A stretch of DNA of 64,000 nt from Anisodus tanguticus (GCA_034509755.1 CM067549.1:48757052-48821051), one strand, 5' to 3'. Positions 1 to 12,429 are shown, counted from the stretch's first letter. The notes: generated by a model from the letters alone, not told the origin. Numbers and translations are program-made.

Positions 1-684
1 TATGAACTATTTAGCAACAAATTAACGTCCAGTTTCTCAATTGTTTTCCTTGTAGTATAAATGTAAGGGTAGGACCATAATTCGATTATACATGATCTTA
101 TATTGCAGAATTGATACACAAAAATAATTCATATTGTTATGCAAATGCTCCATTATCAAGGCTATGAAACGAGCAACTCGATATATAGAGTCTCACTGTA
201 TGCGCACATGATTTAGCACACGAGCAACTCGGTGCACTGAGTTTCATTGTATATACGATGGTCTAGAGAAGTGCTAAATCGCATTAGGTCTATTAATATA
301 CATAATTTTATAGTTTTAATTATGTGGTAATAACTCTTATCGTTGCGCCAATATTTCCTTATTGTTTTGGGACAATTGAGGGAAAAATTCACATGCTAGA
401 GCCTGTAGGTTCATTCCAAGTGTCAACCAAAATGAAGAAATTAAAGTTTGAACTGTTTAGTCACGCCTGGCTTATATGTTAGCCTTACATCATCTTTATC
501 TTTACATTTTCTTTTCTTCAATTAATAACTCCCTTTCGTTTTGCTTTTTCTTCCATTTCTTCAGGGAAAACATGAAATGGGAGACTTACTAAAATTAAAG
601 TATACTAAGAGTAATTATGTACACTAATGGAAAAATCACAGTCAATACCATTCAGTCACATAGTATATAAAATATGTATATATA

Positions 685-870
685 GTGTATACTTTATATT
701 AAATATACATATACTATACATACCTATACATAACATAAACATCCGAAGTGTATACTTTATACTAAATATACATATACTATACATACATATATACACAACA
801 TATACAACTAAAGTGTATACTTTATATTAAATATATATCTCTCTATATATATAGTCGAAGTGTATAGATA
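685..870. repeat. Tandem repeat, about 64-bp unit
   Basis: The phrase GTGTATACTTTAT begins at 685, 748 and 813, and a shortened fourth unit (GTGTATAG) starts at 860. This gives a period of 63-65 bases and about three units. Each unit continues into ATTAAATATACATATAC-type sequence, so the region is a local AT-rich minisatellite. The short ORF across it reads repeated ILNIHILY-like residues only because of the repeat. Confidence 0.8.
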
Positions 871-1799
871 GTGTGTATTTCAATAATATTGATAAACTAA
901 TTGGTCAAATGATACATTTACGTAAGTTTCCCTTCTTTAGTTTGGTTTAATATCTAATATATCTCTGTTAAAGTAAATCTATTTTCACTCTCATTATATT
1001 ATAATTTGGCCGTAATGATTGAAGGAAAATAAAACTTCATATAAATCCAAATTAAGTCTTATTTATGTCAAAATTTTGTTACGTATTCGCTTAGGTCATT
1101 CGAGGAAGCAACTCATAATTAGGTTCAACAAATCCTTAGAAATTTTTCTTAGTAAAATCAAGGTGATAGTGCTATTTTAGGATGTTGACATGTTGGGGGA
1201 TGATTGGTTCATTTGAAAAGATAATACTATATTGTTGAGTTTAAATTTTGTGCGCTATCGGACATAATTTTTTTACTTCATCAAATTAAATTGACATATA
1301 ATAAAAAGTATAGAGTAATAATCTACTATAGGTCTATAGCTAATTAAAAACGCATTTATACTGTAAAAATTCTTGACACCATTGATGTATATAATTTGAC
1401 ACTATAAAAATTGAATTAGCTAAGAAGTTTGTCGAAAATCTGTTGCTATAAACATAATTTTTCTAATACTTCATTGTTAAATAGGATTAGTCATAGATTT
1501 TTTTATTTAATTATTGAAATTAAAAGAATCGATCATTTTTACTATAATAAAATGGTTATTTACTAGCGGTGTTTTCTTTTTGTGATAATCCTTTTTTCGT
1601 CGCTAATTTTTGTATTTTAGTAATGTAAAATGACACCATTACAATTGAAAGTCAAAACAAACTTTTAATTAAAAAATGTTAAACATTTTTTATAGAATTT
1701 TTTTATTTACTTCTTTATGGAAATATGTAAACTTCCTTAGAAAATTGAAGAATTGTTGTTTAAAAAATTAATTATTTAATTCTTAATTTTGTTATTCTT

Positions 1800-1930
1800 T
1801 TCATCCTTAACAAGGGGTTCATGTCTAAACTCTAGATATGAAAATCGCCTTTTTCGCTATGTGGTACTTCTCGACGCGAACTCAATTAGTTGAGCCTCGA
1901 AGCTGATACAAACACCAAGAGGAAAAAGAA
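1800..1930 (+). mobile_element. SINE fragment (Solanaceae tRNA-derived type)
   Basis: The body from about 1870 (ACTTCTCGACGCGAACTC, then TTAGTTGAGCCTCGAAG and CAAACACC) matches, base for base over long runs, the 3' half of the repeat at 35957-36120 in this window. It ends in an A/G-rich tail. The organisation resembles Solanaceae SINEs, which end with a TAGTCGGGC-like block and an ACACCGG-like block. The family name cannot be fixed without a library. The 5' tRNA-like head is poorly preserved. Confidence 0.5.
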
Positions 1931-2404
1931 GAAGTATATTTTATTTTTGCATGGAGATACTTATGTGTAGATTTAAGAGTTCTTGAGGTGATTCATAATC
2001 AATTATTACTTGCTTTGAATTTTCAACCATATATTATATATTCCATGTTATCTATTTAGTTTTTTATCGAAAAAAGGCCACGTTAAAGGGAAATAATTGG
2101 GACCCAATACCCACTAAATGAACCAATAACATATAGGCGTGGGGCGGCAGGTCCTATAAAATTTGGCAACCGCCCCATAACGGTCGAGCCCTTTGCCCTA
2201 ATAATATTCCTCTGTATTTATAGAATATTTTTTTTTAATTTGAGAAGTCAAATAATTTGAATTAATGCTATTATGTAATTTCTAGTTATATAAAATGTAT
2301 GTAAAAATATATACCATCAATATACGAAATTTGCACAAAGTATGTTGATTCGAGAAATAGCGTTTATTGTCCACTTTTGACAATATAATTGAAAAATAGC
2401 TACT

Positions 2405-2535
2405 ATCATAATAACAACAACAATAACGTACACAGTGTAATCCCACAAGTGTAGTTTGAGGAGGATAGAAAGCACGCAGACCTTAGCCCTACCTTTGTGA
2501 AGTAAAGAAGTTGTTTCTAATAATTCGTCCGCTCA
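2405..2535 (-). mobile_element. TS-type SINE or RTE-LINE 3' tail
   Basis: Read on the minus strand, it contains an AGGTAGGGCTAAGGTCTGCG-like block, then CTTGTGGGATTACACTG, and ends in GTTATTGTTGTTGTT. This is the same order as the 3' end of the RTE LINE at 15850-15955 in this window. In Solanaceae the TS SINE family is known to share its TTG-ended tail with RTE LINEs, so either assignment is possible. It is too short to hold any coding part. Confidence 0.6.
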
Positions 2536-4854
2536 AAAGATAGCCACTATCATAAAATTTTAAATTTTACGAGTGAAATTTCATGAAATTACTTTAAAGT
2601 TTCACCTGTGCTGGCATTGACTATTTTTCAATTGCAAGGACTAAATAATGGCTCATATTCGACTAGTGACAATCCACGTTATTCTTTTTGGCACGAAGCA
2701 TAGTGACAGATCCAACAATGAGCTTGTAGGTTTGGCACAATATAATATTTCGGGCATATCAAACCATATATCCATGTGTGTAGAAAAATAAATATAAATT
2801 TATATATATATTATATAGTATATTATCTTAATTCAAAACTCATAACTTTTAAATTCTGGACCAATAAAAAGAGAACTAAATTCGCCAGCTTCTTCTTGAA
2901 TGATAGATCATCATCATTTCCAAAATTGGGAGAATGGTATATTTGCCTACCACTTCCAACTGTCTGTTTCATTTTTTTTTTTACCGTAAAAAATGATATC
3001 TTTATGTTATCACACTAGCCATTGTCACTCTTCCACTATTCTTTTCTTTTTCAAAAATAAATACTTTCTTTAAAAAAAATCAAATTAATAATTTCTTTTT
3101 GGATATAAGATTGTATAGCGTTGGTAAGGGCAATGATAGACAAGAGACAAGTTAGCTCCTTTTTTAGCATATTTAAATTATTTTATTTGTAGCCTTTTTA
3201 TACCCTGGCATAAAATAATGGTAAAATACGAGCCCTTTTTTACCCTACATAAAATAATGGTAAAAAGTGTTATCTTGCAAATGATATTGCATGCATGAAT
3301 CTTTAAAGTGCGAGAAATTTCCTTTTCCTCTTTAACACCTAATTTAATTTAGTGATTTTTTTTCTTCAGAGAAAGATAGGTCTTTGCTCAGTATGACGTA
3401 ATATAAACTCTCTCCAATTACATTTTAAAATTTTTGATCTAAGAATAATAATTCAAACTATACATGTTAAATTTCATTCAGAACACCGATTTCTTATGGT
3501 GTAAAGCCAAAATTCTTAAGTAAATTAATGGATATTTATTTTTCACTTAATATTATATATCGACATTGTCATCTTTAAGTCTTTGCTATCCTAATGAAGA
3601 ACTTATATTATCACAAGCTTTTGGTAATTCTAAAAGTATTCTTAATTTCTAACTTAAGCATTGGTAAAACCATTTGGTTTAATTGTTACACTCCGTAGTT
3701 CGCATCCCGACGTGTCACTAATGGACACCGATGTTCCGGGAAGATGTACGACTTTACGAAAGGGCGATGGAGGTTTACGTCTTGTTAATGGAAGTTTCGG
3801 AGTGTTTGAAGTCAAACGGATCGAAGAAACTACGTTTCGACGAAATCAGAAAATTGGGTAGTTTGACGACCGAGGTGACAGACCTCCCTAAATCCTCTCT
3901 AAAGTTCTTAATCATTACAAGATCAATCCCAAGGCCAATCACGTAAGATTAACGTGATAATCCCCGCAGAAATCATAGAAACGATCTTCTCCGGATCGAT
4001 TCAATTTTGGAAACCCTTGCTATTAGAATTACTTGCTATTTTGAGAAGGTTTTGATGTGTCGAGGTAATATTTACCCTCCTCTATCTATATTTGTGATTA
4101 ATTCTCGTAGCCAAAACCCATAAACTTAATACATCAGTGTAATTATGATTTGGGAGCTGGTTGTTTGAGATACGAATTGGAATTTGATAAGTATATTGAT
4201 GGTTGATGTTGATATTGATATTATAAGGAAGTACGTTTCGGAGAATTAAATTACCTAGGTACCCTTTGTTAAGGAATCCAATAACCCTTTGTGTTAAGAT
4301 TTTCGATAAGATACCTAAATGATGTTCCTTTATGAAATATGTATTTGATATTGATATCGAGCCTTTGGTTGCTATAGATAACTATCCATAAGGAGTACGA
4401 GGACTTGTAAAGCGATGACGAGGTATGTAATGACTATCCCTTCTTTCAATTGACATGACTCAATAGGAAGCGTATTTTTCTAAGCAGAGTTATGAAGCGT
4501 AATTGTCATAGGTATTCTACTCTTTTAGTTGAAGTTAGTTTTACTATCAGTTGTATAGTATATATTTGGATTGAGAATGCGAGTTGTTCTTAAGTTTCAT
4601 AACCTTCTATTTGATCCATTGAGCAAGTGTATATTTATAGTTGAAGTAGATGACTCGGCTCATTGGTAGGTGTGTCATTGAACGGAATCTACTCTAAACT
4701 ATTAGATCTCTAATAGACGTCGTAGCATACGAGGTGACCATAAGGTATTTGGCATCGTTAGTATTTTCCTTAAAATAAGAATCGAGTTTTATACTTATTC
4801 GTTGTACAGTTGCTATGTTAGTGCATTCTTAGAAAGATCGCCATAATCGTACAC

Positions 4855-5540
4855 CTAGGTACTTGGTTGAAGATTCGAGGGGCAAACTAGCCGCAGTTGC
4901 ATCAATGATGTTACTTGTGTCTTGAAATCTCAATAGTAAGTAATAGTTGTTGGTAGTGATAAGAGTCGAGAACCCGTAAGAATCTAATCTAAATGCTAGC
5001 TGATAGTTGCCTTCGTCCGTTACACTTATAGCCCAGTCGAATACATATGCCTTCATATAGTTGTCTGCAGTGATGGCAGTAGTAGTTGCTACCCTCTAGT
5101 TGGATGCTCGTGTATTTGGTTGGACTTAGAAGGTAAATGAATCCTTAGTTGCATAATTGAAAGGTAATTGTCGGTAAGAATCCAATCTAGATATTTGTTG
5201 ATAGTTTGACGTGTTGAATTAGACCTATTCCAGTTTAGTAAGCTTTCATTAGATGTTATGCTATTTGATGTGCCCGTATACAATAGTTGGAGTTATTAGT
5301 TGTTTTCCTGAAATGAAAGTCCTCAGAGGTCGTGTGTAGTAGGCGCCGGGTTGCGTACTTCCTAGTTGTATAGTTTCCCTCTGTCAGTTGCACTAGTTTC
5401 TCGACTTCCCTAGTTGAAGATCTATGCACTTGTGTAGTTGTCAATATTGGTTTCCTTAGTAGTTGTTACTCCTTCGACTGAAAGGTTGTGTACTTGGTTC
5501 AACTCCGAGGATAAGTGAGTCTTTAATTGCATTTCTAAAA
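4855..5540 (+). repeat. Degenerate long-period repeats inside the solo LTR
   Basis: Related segments recur: a GTACTTGGTTGAA / GTATTTGGTTGGA / GTACTTGGTTCAA phrase near 4858, 5112 and 5490, each followed some 30-40 bases later by an AGTTGCAT or AATTGCAT phrase. A GTAAGAATCYAATCTA phrase also occurs near 4977 and 5174. The spacing is irregular (about 255 and 380 bases), so these are old diverged duplications rather than a clean satellite. Confidence 0.5.
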
Positions 5541-5644
5541 AATAATTATGGATAACAGGTTGTGACGCCTCAGAAGAGGAACTGTAGTTGAACGAGTTGA
5601 TGTGTCAAGAACTTAGTTGAGTTATGTGATACGATTTGTTGGCC

Positions 5645-5765
5645 CTTGCGGCTTATTTGACAGCTTGAGCTTATTTCTAGCCTTCGGACTTATTTGCTAG
5701 CCATCAAGGCTTATTTGACAGCCACCGAGGCCTATTTGACGGTCTACCGGGCCTATTTATCGCCC
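5645..5765 (+). repeat. Minisatellite, 22-26 bp units (GCTTATTTGACAGCC-like)
   Basis: At least five units of the form GGCYTATTTGACAGCC(N) follow one another. Each contains CTTATTT or CCTATTT and a GCC-rich spacer. They lie within the solo LTR at 3684-6422. Units differ by several substitutions. Confidence 0.7.
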
Positions 5766-6689
5766 TAAGCAGAACATATTTGCGAGACAAAGATTGACTA
5801 AATAAGTAGACAACACTTAGGCCTGTTGTGATACGTTCAATGGTATAATTGATAATCGTTCTAGTAGAGTATCACATATAGGTAAGTGACAATCATCCTA
5901 TACTTGTTGTTACTTATTTACTTGTTTTACTTTAAGTTCCAATAATGATCATTTGTCTTATCTGCCTTACATACTCGGTGCATTATTCGTACTGTCCCTT
6001 TTGTCGGGGGCGCTACATGTCATGCTGCAGGTCCAGGTTCGCAAGTGACAGATTTGTTGTAGATGCTCCAGCTGATCATCAAAATTTTGGTGAGCTCCAC
6101 TTCCTCCTGGAGTAGCCGAGTTGATTCATTTGCGGTATAGTTGTACATGCTAGTTGGGTAGGCCGGGGTCCTGTCCCGACCAAGTTATTTTGTCAAACAC
6201 TCTTAGAGGCTTTTATAAACAGATTGACACTTGTGGTCAGTAATGTTATGTGATGTTGGGTTGTATAGTTGAGGCCTTGTAGGCCCACATATCTATATAC
6301 TTATTTTGGGCTCTTCTGGTTGCAGGTAATTGAACATAGTAAATTATTTATATTGAGGAGTATACTACTTATATAGAGGTAACCCTAGGCGCCCGTCCAC
6401 CCATCAAAGTTGGGGTGTGGCATTAATGATCCAACTTCAGCTTTGTTTAATTATGATAACCTTATCCCTTTTCCAAAATAATTTTTGGGTGTTTGATAAC
6501 CTAAAATACAATATCCATTAATGAACCAAAAGTATGTGAAAAGTTTTACACGCATATTTTACTAAACGAATGAATCAATATAAGACACTTGTTGATTATA
6601 TGAACTTTTATCACTAACAATGTTTTACTTAAAATTGTGATTTTTAAAGTTAAACGGCTTGATTTGTTGTAAATAATGAGTGCAACTAA

Positions 6690-6885
6690 ATATTTTTCGA
6701 ATGCAGTTAATGGTATAGTCGGATGATCAAATTGATCAAGAATCGTGAATTTTCAATTTCAAATCTCATCAGAAGTAAAAATATTAGATATTTTTTTCAT
6801 TTGTGTAATTAATAGAGTTACTTGATATCTATAGTTCTATACTAATGAGAGATAGTAGATAGTCATATATAATATAAAATTAATA
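6690..6885 (+). mobile_element. SINE remnant (Solanaceae type)
   Basis: A degenerate internal promoter-like head (TTTCAAATCTCATCAGAAG) is followed by TTTTTTTCATTTGTGTAAT, AGAGTTACTTGATATCTAT and GAGAGATAGTAGATAG. This block order is typical of one Solanaceae SINE subgroup (GGTTCGAATCCC, then TTCCCATCTG, then AGAGTTACCTGGTACCT, then GGGAGGTAGCAGGTA). The copy at 36950-37115 has part of the same order. Both are old. Confidence 0.45.
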
Positions 6886-7904
6886 ACAATACTAGAAATA
6901 TTTCCGGATATGACCTAAGAAAACAAGTCATGTGCTAAGTTCACTATGAACAATAAATATTAATAGTGAATTTGTCAACGTGTCAAGTCAATATTTCTTT
7001 GTCTTGAAAGTGTTTTAGTCACTTGAGCGGGACCATTCATCTAGTGACATCATGTTTAAGAATGTTGACATCACAATGACCTAATAATATGTTAAATCTT
7101 CTTAATTTTAATTGTACTTTTGTTTTCATATTTGGGAGTTGAGGGGACATCATTTTCTTGCCTATCAATTATCATTATTATACAAACTATTTTAGATTTC
7201 AATAGTTAATGAATGTTTTGAGTAATCCTCAATCAATTTACATATTAAAGAAAACATCCTTGAAAATAACTTTCTAATTACCTTATAATTTCTCTACTTG
7301 TTATTTCCATAATCCTTTTTATCTAGAGAAAATTTACTTACCAATATGACAAATTTGTGAAGTATGTTTTTCCCCTATGACTATTAATTGAATACTTTGA
7401 AGCATACAAATTCACTAAATACTTTCATGATAGGAAAAAAAAGGACTACACATGAAATATGTTGTATTGTGGGGCATATTTTTTGTGTCAACTATATCCA
7501 CAACACGTAAAAATTTACATGTCTATCCACTCCTAAGTTAGGATTGATAATTTTAGCCATTTTTATATGATAATTTTTTTTACACTTCTGTTTCAACTTC
7601 AATAAGTTCAGTCTTCATTGAAGTTTAGCCATTTTTATATGAATTTCAATAAAAAATGTCTGAAGTTCAACCATACGAAATTTTAAATACTATATATCTC
7701 AAGTTGTTCCGAAATGAGCGGACGTGCAAATATTGTAGAATATCCCATAAAAAATTTACATTTTTATTTCGGAATTTCTTTTATTATGGATAACTTTTTT
7801 TTTCTTGGTTAATTTGATAAAGATGTCATGATGATCCAAATTCGAGTTGCAAAAATTAAAGACACGCCCAAGCAAACTTACCACGTTGTTTCAAAGATAA
7901 AATC

Positions 7905-8066
7905 TAAAAGGCTGGGCCCACGGTACGAATCACATAATGGAGTTTCGTAGCTCCACTCGCTACCAAAGCCCGCGCGCGTCGAATCTCTAAACGGGCCTGG
8001 GCCCAAATAAATTGAAAAATGAAGTCGGGCCCACATTAATTGAGAGATGAATGTAGGGGGCCCATT
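7905..8066. promoter_or_regulatory. Cluster of four GGGCCC (site II-like) motifs
   Basis: GGGCCC occurs at 7914, 7999, 8027 and 8058, three of the four followed by CA, in a GC-rich patch (GCCCGCGCGCG near 7969) within AT-rich DNA. TGGGCC/GGGCCC motifs are known plant site II elements bound by TCP factors, often upstream of housekeeping genes. No ORF or TATA box is evident downstream, so this may be a relic promoter, a non-coding RNA promoter or a repeat fragment. Confidence 0.35.
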
Positions 8067-8143
8067 ACCACGAAGTCAGTGAGTTGGTAAAAGTATAACA
8101 GACAGAAATATATGCTGAGTGATGATTGGTGGTCAAGTCCTGA

Positions 8144-8185
8144 CTTATTTATTTATTTATTTATTTGTTTGTTTATTTATTTATC
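8144..8185 (+). repeat. (ATTT)n microsatellite
   Basis: A run of TTAT/TTTA tetramers with two TTTG interruptions. It makes the nearby short ORF read as a hydrophobic stretch; that frame is not considered a gene. Confidence 0.9.
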
Positions 8186-8354
8186 TGATTTTTGTTTTTT
8201 TGTTTTAAAAGTATTTGGCCTTCTCAACTTTTTTTTAGCACTAGGAAACGCGTTTGTTTCTTTTCTCAATCTAATTTGTCTCTCTTTGTTTTTTCTTTAT
8301 GGTGGCTAAAGTCGTGGAATGTTTTAAAATGAAGATAACATGTCTATGCCGAAC

Positions 8355-8490
8355 ACTCAGTATCACAGTGAGATGAATAAGATTCTTTCACTCTTATCAG
8401 AAGGTTCGTGTTTCAGAAATGAAAAAATTATTATAGTGAAGTGTTGTCTCTTTAAATAGGCCTTACTCGTAGGGGTAGATCTAACAATAA
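8355..8490 (+). mobile_element. SINE remnant
   Basis: The order is TCTTTCACTCTTATCAGAAG, GGTTCGTGTTTC (box B-like), GAAATGAAAAAATTATTATA, then TCTTTAAATAGGCC. The repeats at 33480-33660 and 50290-50450 have the same order, and here the blocks are best preserved. The shared head resembles an RNA polymerase III box B derived from a tRNA. Confidence 0.55.
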
Positions 8491-8534
8491 AGTTACATGT
8501 TTGGCCGAATCTATTCTCTCTGGTCCTGAACGTT

Positions 8535-8840
8535 TACACAGAGGCGGATCTAAGATAAGCTTTATATGTTCGACCTTTAAAATTCTCAGTATTGAACTCA
8601 TTGTATTTTTAAAGTTGTGGGATAATATCTAATATTTATTACTACAATTTTTATCAATAATTACACATAAGTTTATGGCTCGCATCAAAAGCATTGGTTC
8701 AGATGAATTCGATCTTAATACTCTGCATCTTCCTCTTACGTTAAAAGATTCACATATTATAATATGTGTAGATAATATATGCAGAACCCAGTAATAAAAA
8801 ATATTATGGTCTAGAAAGCATAACTTAAAATCTTGCAACC
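8535..8840 (+). mobile_element. MITE-like dispersed repeat
   Basis: It begins AGAGGCGGATCTAAGATAAG and continues TATATGTTCGACC and AATTCTCAGTATTGAACTC, ending near CTTGCAACCGCC. The repeat at 49722-49910 starts GGAGGCGGAACCAGAATTTG and runs through a comparable body to GAGTTCGGGCGAACTC and a GCACCGCTTT-like end. GAGGCGGA and CCGCC at the two ends are consistent with short inverted termini. No target duplication was resolved. Confidence 0.4.
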
Positions 8841-8841
8841 G

Positions 8842-8910
8842 CCTATTAATTTTACGTGGCGCAAATTTATATTAGTCGGGGTAACGGGTATCAAACACCG
8901 ATTAGAAAAC
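8842..8910 (+). mobile_element. SINE 3' end fragment
   Basis: ATTTATATTAGTCGGGG is followed by GTATCAAACACCGATT and an A-rich tail. These are the standard 3' blocks of Solanaceae SINEs. It may belong with the head at 8355-8490, with the MITE-like element between them, or be a separate truncated copy. Confidence 0.45.
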
Positions 8911-11809
8911 AAAAAAACATGTCTTTGGCGAATTTCGATTAAATAATATATTAGCGTGTGTGTTTGTTTATTTATGTTTGTACTTGTAAATGAGTAATTG
9001 ATTAAGTAATATATTATGTACTTTAACTTAAAAATCTTAGAGTAATCTCCATAACTTAAAACTTATACAGTGCATATATATGGATTAGAAACAAAATGTT
9101 GAGATAGCGAATAAACTATAAATGTATAGTTCATTTTCTGCTAAAATTGATGAAATATGCAATTTGCAATAGTTCCTTTTTCTGGGTCCAAATTTAAAGT
9201 AGTTCGTATTAAAAACACAAACATTACTAAAACAACATAAATAATGATATCCAATTTTTGTTAAGACTTTCTTTTTTTGGGGATATTCTCCCATTGACGA
9301 ATTGAGTATTGGCAATCATCATATGTGTCAACAGCATTATACACAATTTGAAAAACTAGGAATCGACTTTAATTAACTAATGCAAGTTGATTCAAATATA
9401 AATAAACTTCAAGAAATTCAAAATAATGCGTACAATAGGGAGCCAAAAATGAATATTCCTTAAGAATTTAACTTAAACATCATATGTGAACTATCAAGTC
9501 ACATTTAACTATTGTTGTAAGCAATTAAATCACTTTATTCATATTGTGGAGTGAGACTTATAAATTTTCTTTAGATAATATGAAAATATAGGAAATTATT
9601 TACCCTAACAATATATATAATTTAAACTCATTATTCTTTAATCATAGCTTATTTGTGCATGGTAAAGAAAATGGATGGCTAATTAGTGATATTTTCATGT
9701 GTCTCCTTTTTCTATTACAACTAACATAAATTTAAATTTTATATATGAAGGTTCTACTTTGACAAATGCAAAATATTCTCTATAACAGACCATGTGAATG
9801 CAAGATATTCCAATATATTCGGCTTTAAAAGTATTCTACATTCACACCTGAACATCCATTATAGCAAGAATTTTTTTCTTCTTTCCTTTTAGCCATTTCC
9901 ATTGTTCTTTTTTTTGGTTGAATTTTCCTGCATATATTATTTATTTGAATATTAAATCGTAAAGCGAAGTTTTAAATAGGTTAGAGTTGAATGAATAGGC
10001 GGATAGGAAGTCTTAGCCTGTTTTACTAGATTCAATTGATCCCAATAATTTGTATAACAGCAATGTAAATATAAGTAAGAAAACAATTTTAAATTCATAA
10101 TTTGAATTTGCAAATTTAAATTTTGGATATGCCTGGGGTTATATGATCCTTAACTTCACCTTAATTTGGAGTTGGTCCTAATTACTTCGTATTTGGTGCT
10201 TGCACAGGCAGATGGCGATTTTTATATAAACGTTAAAAATTCACTAAATAAATATAAATAATACAGTTCAAATCTAGTACATCAAATGATTTGTGGTAAA
10301 ATTTTAAACTCGAATCTATAATATTCAAATTTTGTAGTTAAATTTAGGAAGTGATAAGTGCTACGGAAGACAAAGGAAACTCTAAACTCAGGGGAGGAGC
10401 CAGAGGGGCGAAAAGGGGTTCATCTGTGATCCAACCCCCTCCTCGAAAAATCATATTATATATATAAAATCAAAAAATTTAATTGTATATATATCGTATA
10501 TATTGAATCTCCTGATGAAAATTTTGACTTTGCCGTTGCTATTACGATTGACTTGTAGATAAATTCATCGAGTGATTCATGTACTCTTATATTTTGTATT
10601 ATTTCATGAATGCATGGAAGTTTGATTTTGATTTTTGAATGCCGCGTTATTTCGACTTGAAATTGCACTTCATCAATAACTCCAATTTTTTGAATATACT
10701 ATGTGGAGACCAAAGTGTAACTTTATTAAGAGTCTTCAAAATTTGTTTTTTTTTTATTATTTAGTGTGACATTAATGGTTCGTTTTGACAAAAAAAAAAA
10801 AGAAGATTCTCGTTTCCGCGTATTCATAGTCATATTTTGGCTTTAGTTGCATGTCTTGTTTACATCCATTTTGATGCAAAATCCATTATATCCTTTCTTT
10901 TATGCTTATCCAATTTTGGCTATTTGACCAACTAGCAACTAATACTGGCAGAGTAGTCTAGTTCTGAGTTCAAATTTTATCAGCATTCAAAAAGTAAAAA
11001 ATATTAATCATGTATATATTTAGCTATGAAAAAGAACCAGGATTCATGCACCTAAATGAGAGGGCGTGTTGCGATATAATACATATAATTAAATAATAAT
11101 AAATGTGTTATCTCTAACAATTTAAATTTTAAGATAAGATGGTCACATACTTTAACATCACGCTTCAGAAAGGTTTTCTAAGTGGGTTAATTGAATTTTC
11201 AAAAAACATCATGCAGGCTAATAGCTGGCTATAACAATATATTGTTCGTGTGTAAATTAATTGCGAATTTCATTGATAAAAGAGAATTTTCTGGCTAAGC
11301 AGCCACAATCGCTCTAAATTTATTTTAGGCTGCAGGTTGAAAATATCTAAGTGTAGCATTTTTGTATTTTTCAGAATCCCCTTGCTAGAATTTGTAGCTT
11401 CATCAATGGCCACAAAGTTGCATATTCATGTGAACTTAACATACTATTGCACTATTTTTTTTGGTGAAAATAATTTCAGAACTCAAATGTAAATGCATAA
11501 TTCCTTTTTAGTTATATATATATAGTTTGAGGTGAAAATAATAGATGTGTCTGTACGTTGTCGATTGATCATATACTTTTATCAATGCATGAAAAAGTGA
11601 ATTTGAAAAATGCAATTTTGAAGCTAGTATTCTTGCATGAGAAAGAAAAATGAAGAGAAGCAAGATATTTCTTTATCTTTGTTCACACTATCTTGGTCAT
11701 GAATTTCTATTAGCTATTGACTATAGAACTTTAGAGAATTAAATAAAAGCTATGACATTTTAGATAATACGCACAAATAGATATTTATAAACTTGAATGG
11801 TAAGCAAGT

Positions 11810-12428
11810 TTGTATACGGTGAAAACTGACACGACACGTGGTATGGTTTGGGAATGGAAGTCGAAGGAAGTAACAATTTATACCTGTGGTAAGTTTGGGT
11901 GTTGTAGAAAGACCGGGCGGTGGCCGAACCAGATGACACCGAGTAGTGATCGAACCTGGCAACATCGGGTGAAAGACTGAAGGAGCCAAGCACCTACCCG
12001 TTTTGGATATGGCACCTACCCGTTTTGGATAGGGCACCAGCCGTTACCATTTGCTCATTAAGTGACCATTTTTATCATTTAATAGCATTTAATGAGGGAG
12101 TAATTCTTGGGCATATATGCTTGAATGTTTAGCTATATAAAGAGCCCAACCTTCATGTTGGAAGGACATCTCATTCTCATTGTAGAAACTCGTATAATTA
12201 CATTCAAAAGTGCTCTTGTTATTGGCTCAGACCCGAAACAGTTTAGCTAAGGATCGGGCCAAAATTTCAGCTCAATTACAATTGAGATCGCGACATTCCA
12301 GGCTAATTACTTGCTTACTATTTTCATTTACTTGTTTACTATTAATTGTTTATCATAATTATCTGCAAATCTATCCACGTATCCTTAAAACTACTTACAA
12401 ATTCAACTGTACCCTTTTGGGGTAAACA
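11810..12428 (+). repeat. 5' LTR of the Tat element
   Basis: It aligns with 30874-31492 from GTATACRRTGAAAAC to the end GGGGTAAACA. The beginning TGTGGGGACTATAT of the 3' copy is not present here. This copy has a duplicated CACCTACCCGTTTTGGATA segment (near 11990-12030) that occurs once in the 3' copy. A TATA box (CTATATAAAG) lies near 12133. Confidence 0.85.
12133..12142 (+). promoter_or_regulatory. TATA box of the Tat LTR
   Basis: CTATATAAAG sits about 295 bases before the LTR end and is conserved at the matching place in the 3' LTR (near 31190). It is the likely U3/R promoter element of the retrotransposon. Confidence 0.6.
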
Positions 12429-12429
12429 A

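Larger units (their letters stand above)
1..3683. other. AT-rich intergenic DNA, left flank
   Basis: No host coding region can be supported here; the open frames are short, low-complexity and lack recognisable domains. The stretch holds a tandem repeat (685-870), two SINE/LINE-type fragments listed separately, and otherwise AT-rich sequence. A two-copy direct repeat around 170-262 shares the core CGAGCAACTCG with a spacing of about 51 bases. Nothing else stands out between 871 and 1799 or between 2540 and 3683. Confidence 0.6.
3684..6422 (+). mobile_element. Solo LTR of a gypsy-like retrotransposon (2.7 kb)
   Basis: The block starts TGTTACACTCCG and ends GGGGTGTGGCA, so the ends are TG...CA and imperfectly inverted (TGTTACAC against TGCCACAC). 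It is flanked by identical 5-base copies, TTAAT at 3679-3683 and TTAAT at 6423-6427, the target duplication made by LTR-element integrase. No gag or pol homology and no second LTR are seen, so it is best read as a solo LTR left by recombination between two LTRs. The length suits chromovirus (Tekay/Del-like) LTRs. The strand is arbitrary. The short ORFs inside it have no recognisable domain. Confidence 0.75.
6423..11809. other. AT-rich intergenic DNA with dispersed small repeats
   Basis: No protein-coding gene is supported. The recognisable content is listed separately: SINEs near 6690 and 8355, a MITE-like element near 8535, a (ATTT)n tract and a GGGCCC cluster. From about 8911 to 11809 there is only AT-rich sequence with no feature I can name. 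Confidence 0.55.

Noticed and set aside
3661..3946. Two small overlapping ORFs at the start of the first solo LTR
   Set aside because: They span the TTAAT/TGTTACAC boundary of the LTR and have no recognisable domain; they are accidental frames.
10388..10460. GGGGAGGAGCCAGAGGGGCG block as another MITE copy
   Set aside because: It shares a general GGAG.CAGA..GGGG look with the elements at 8535 and 49722, but the following sequence does not align and no second end was found.
12127..12425. Small ORF 12210-12425 downstream of a TATA box
   Set aside because: It lies wholly inside the Tat 5' LTR, and its counterpart in the 3' LTR is not maintained as the same frame. It is leader sequence of the retrotransposon.
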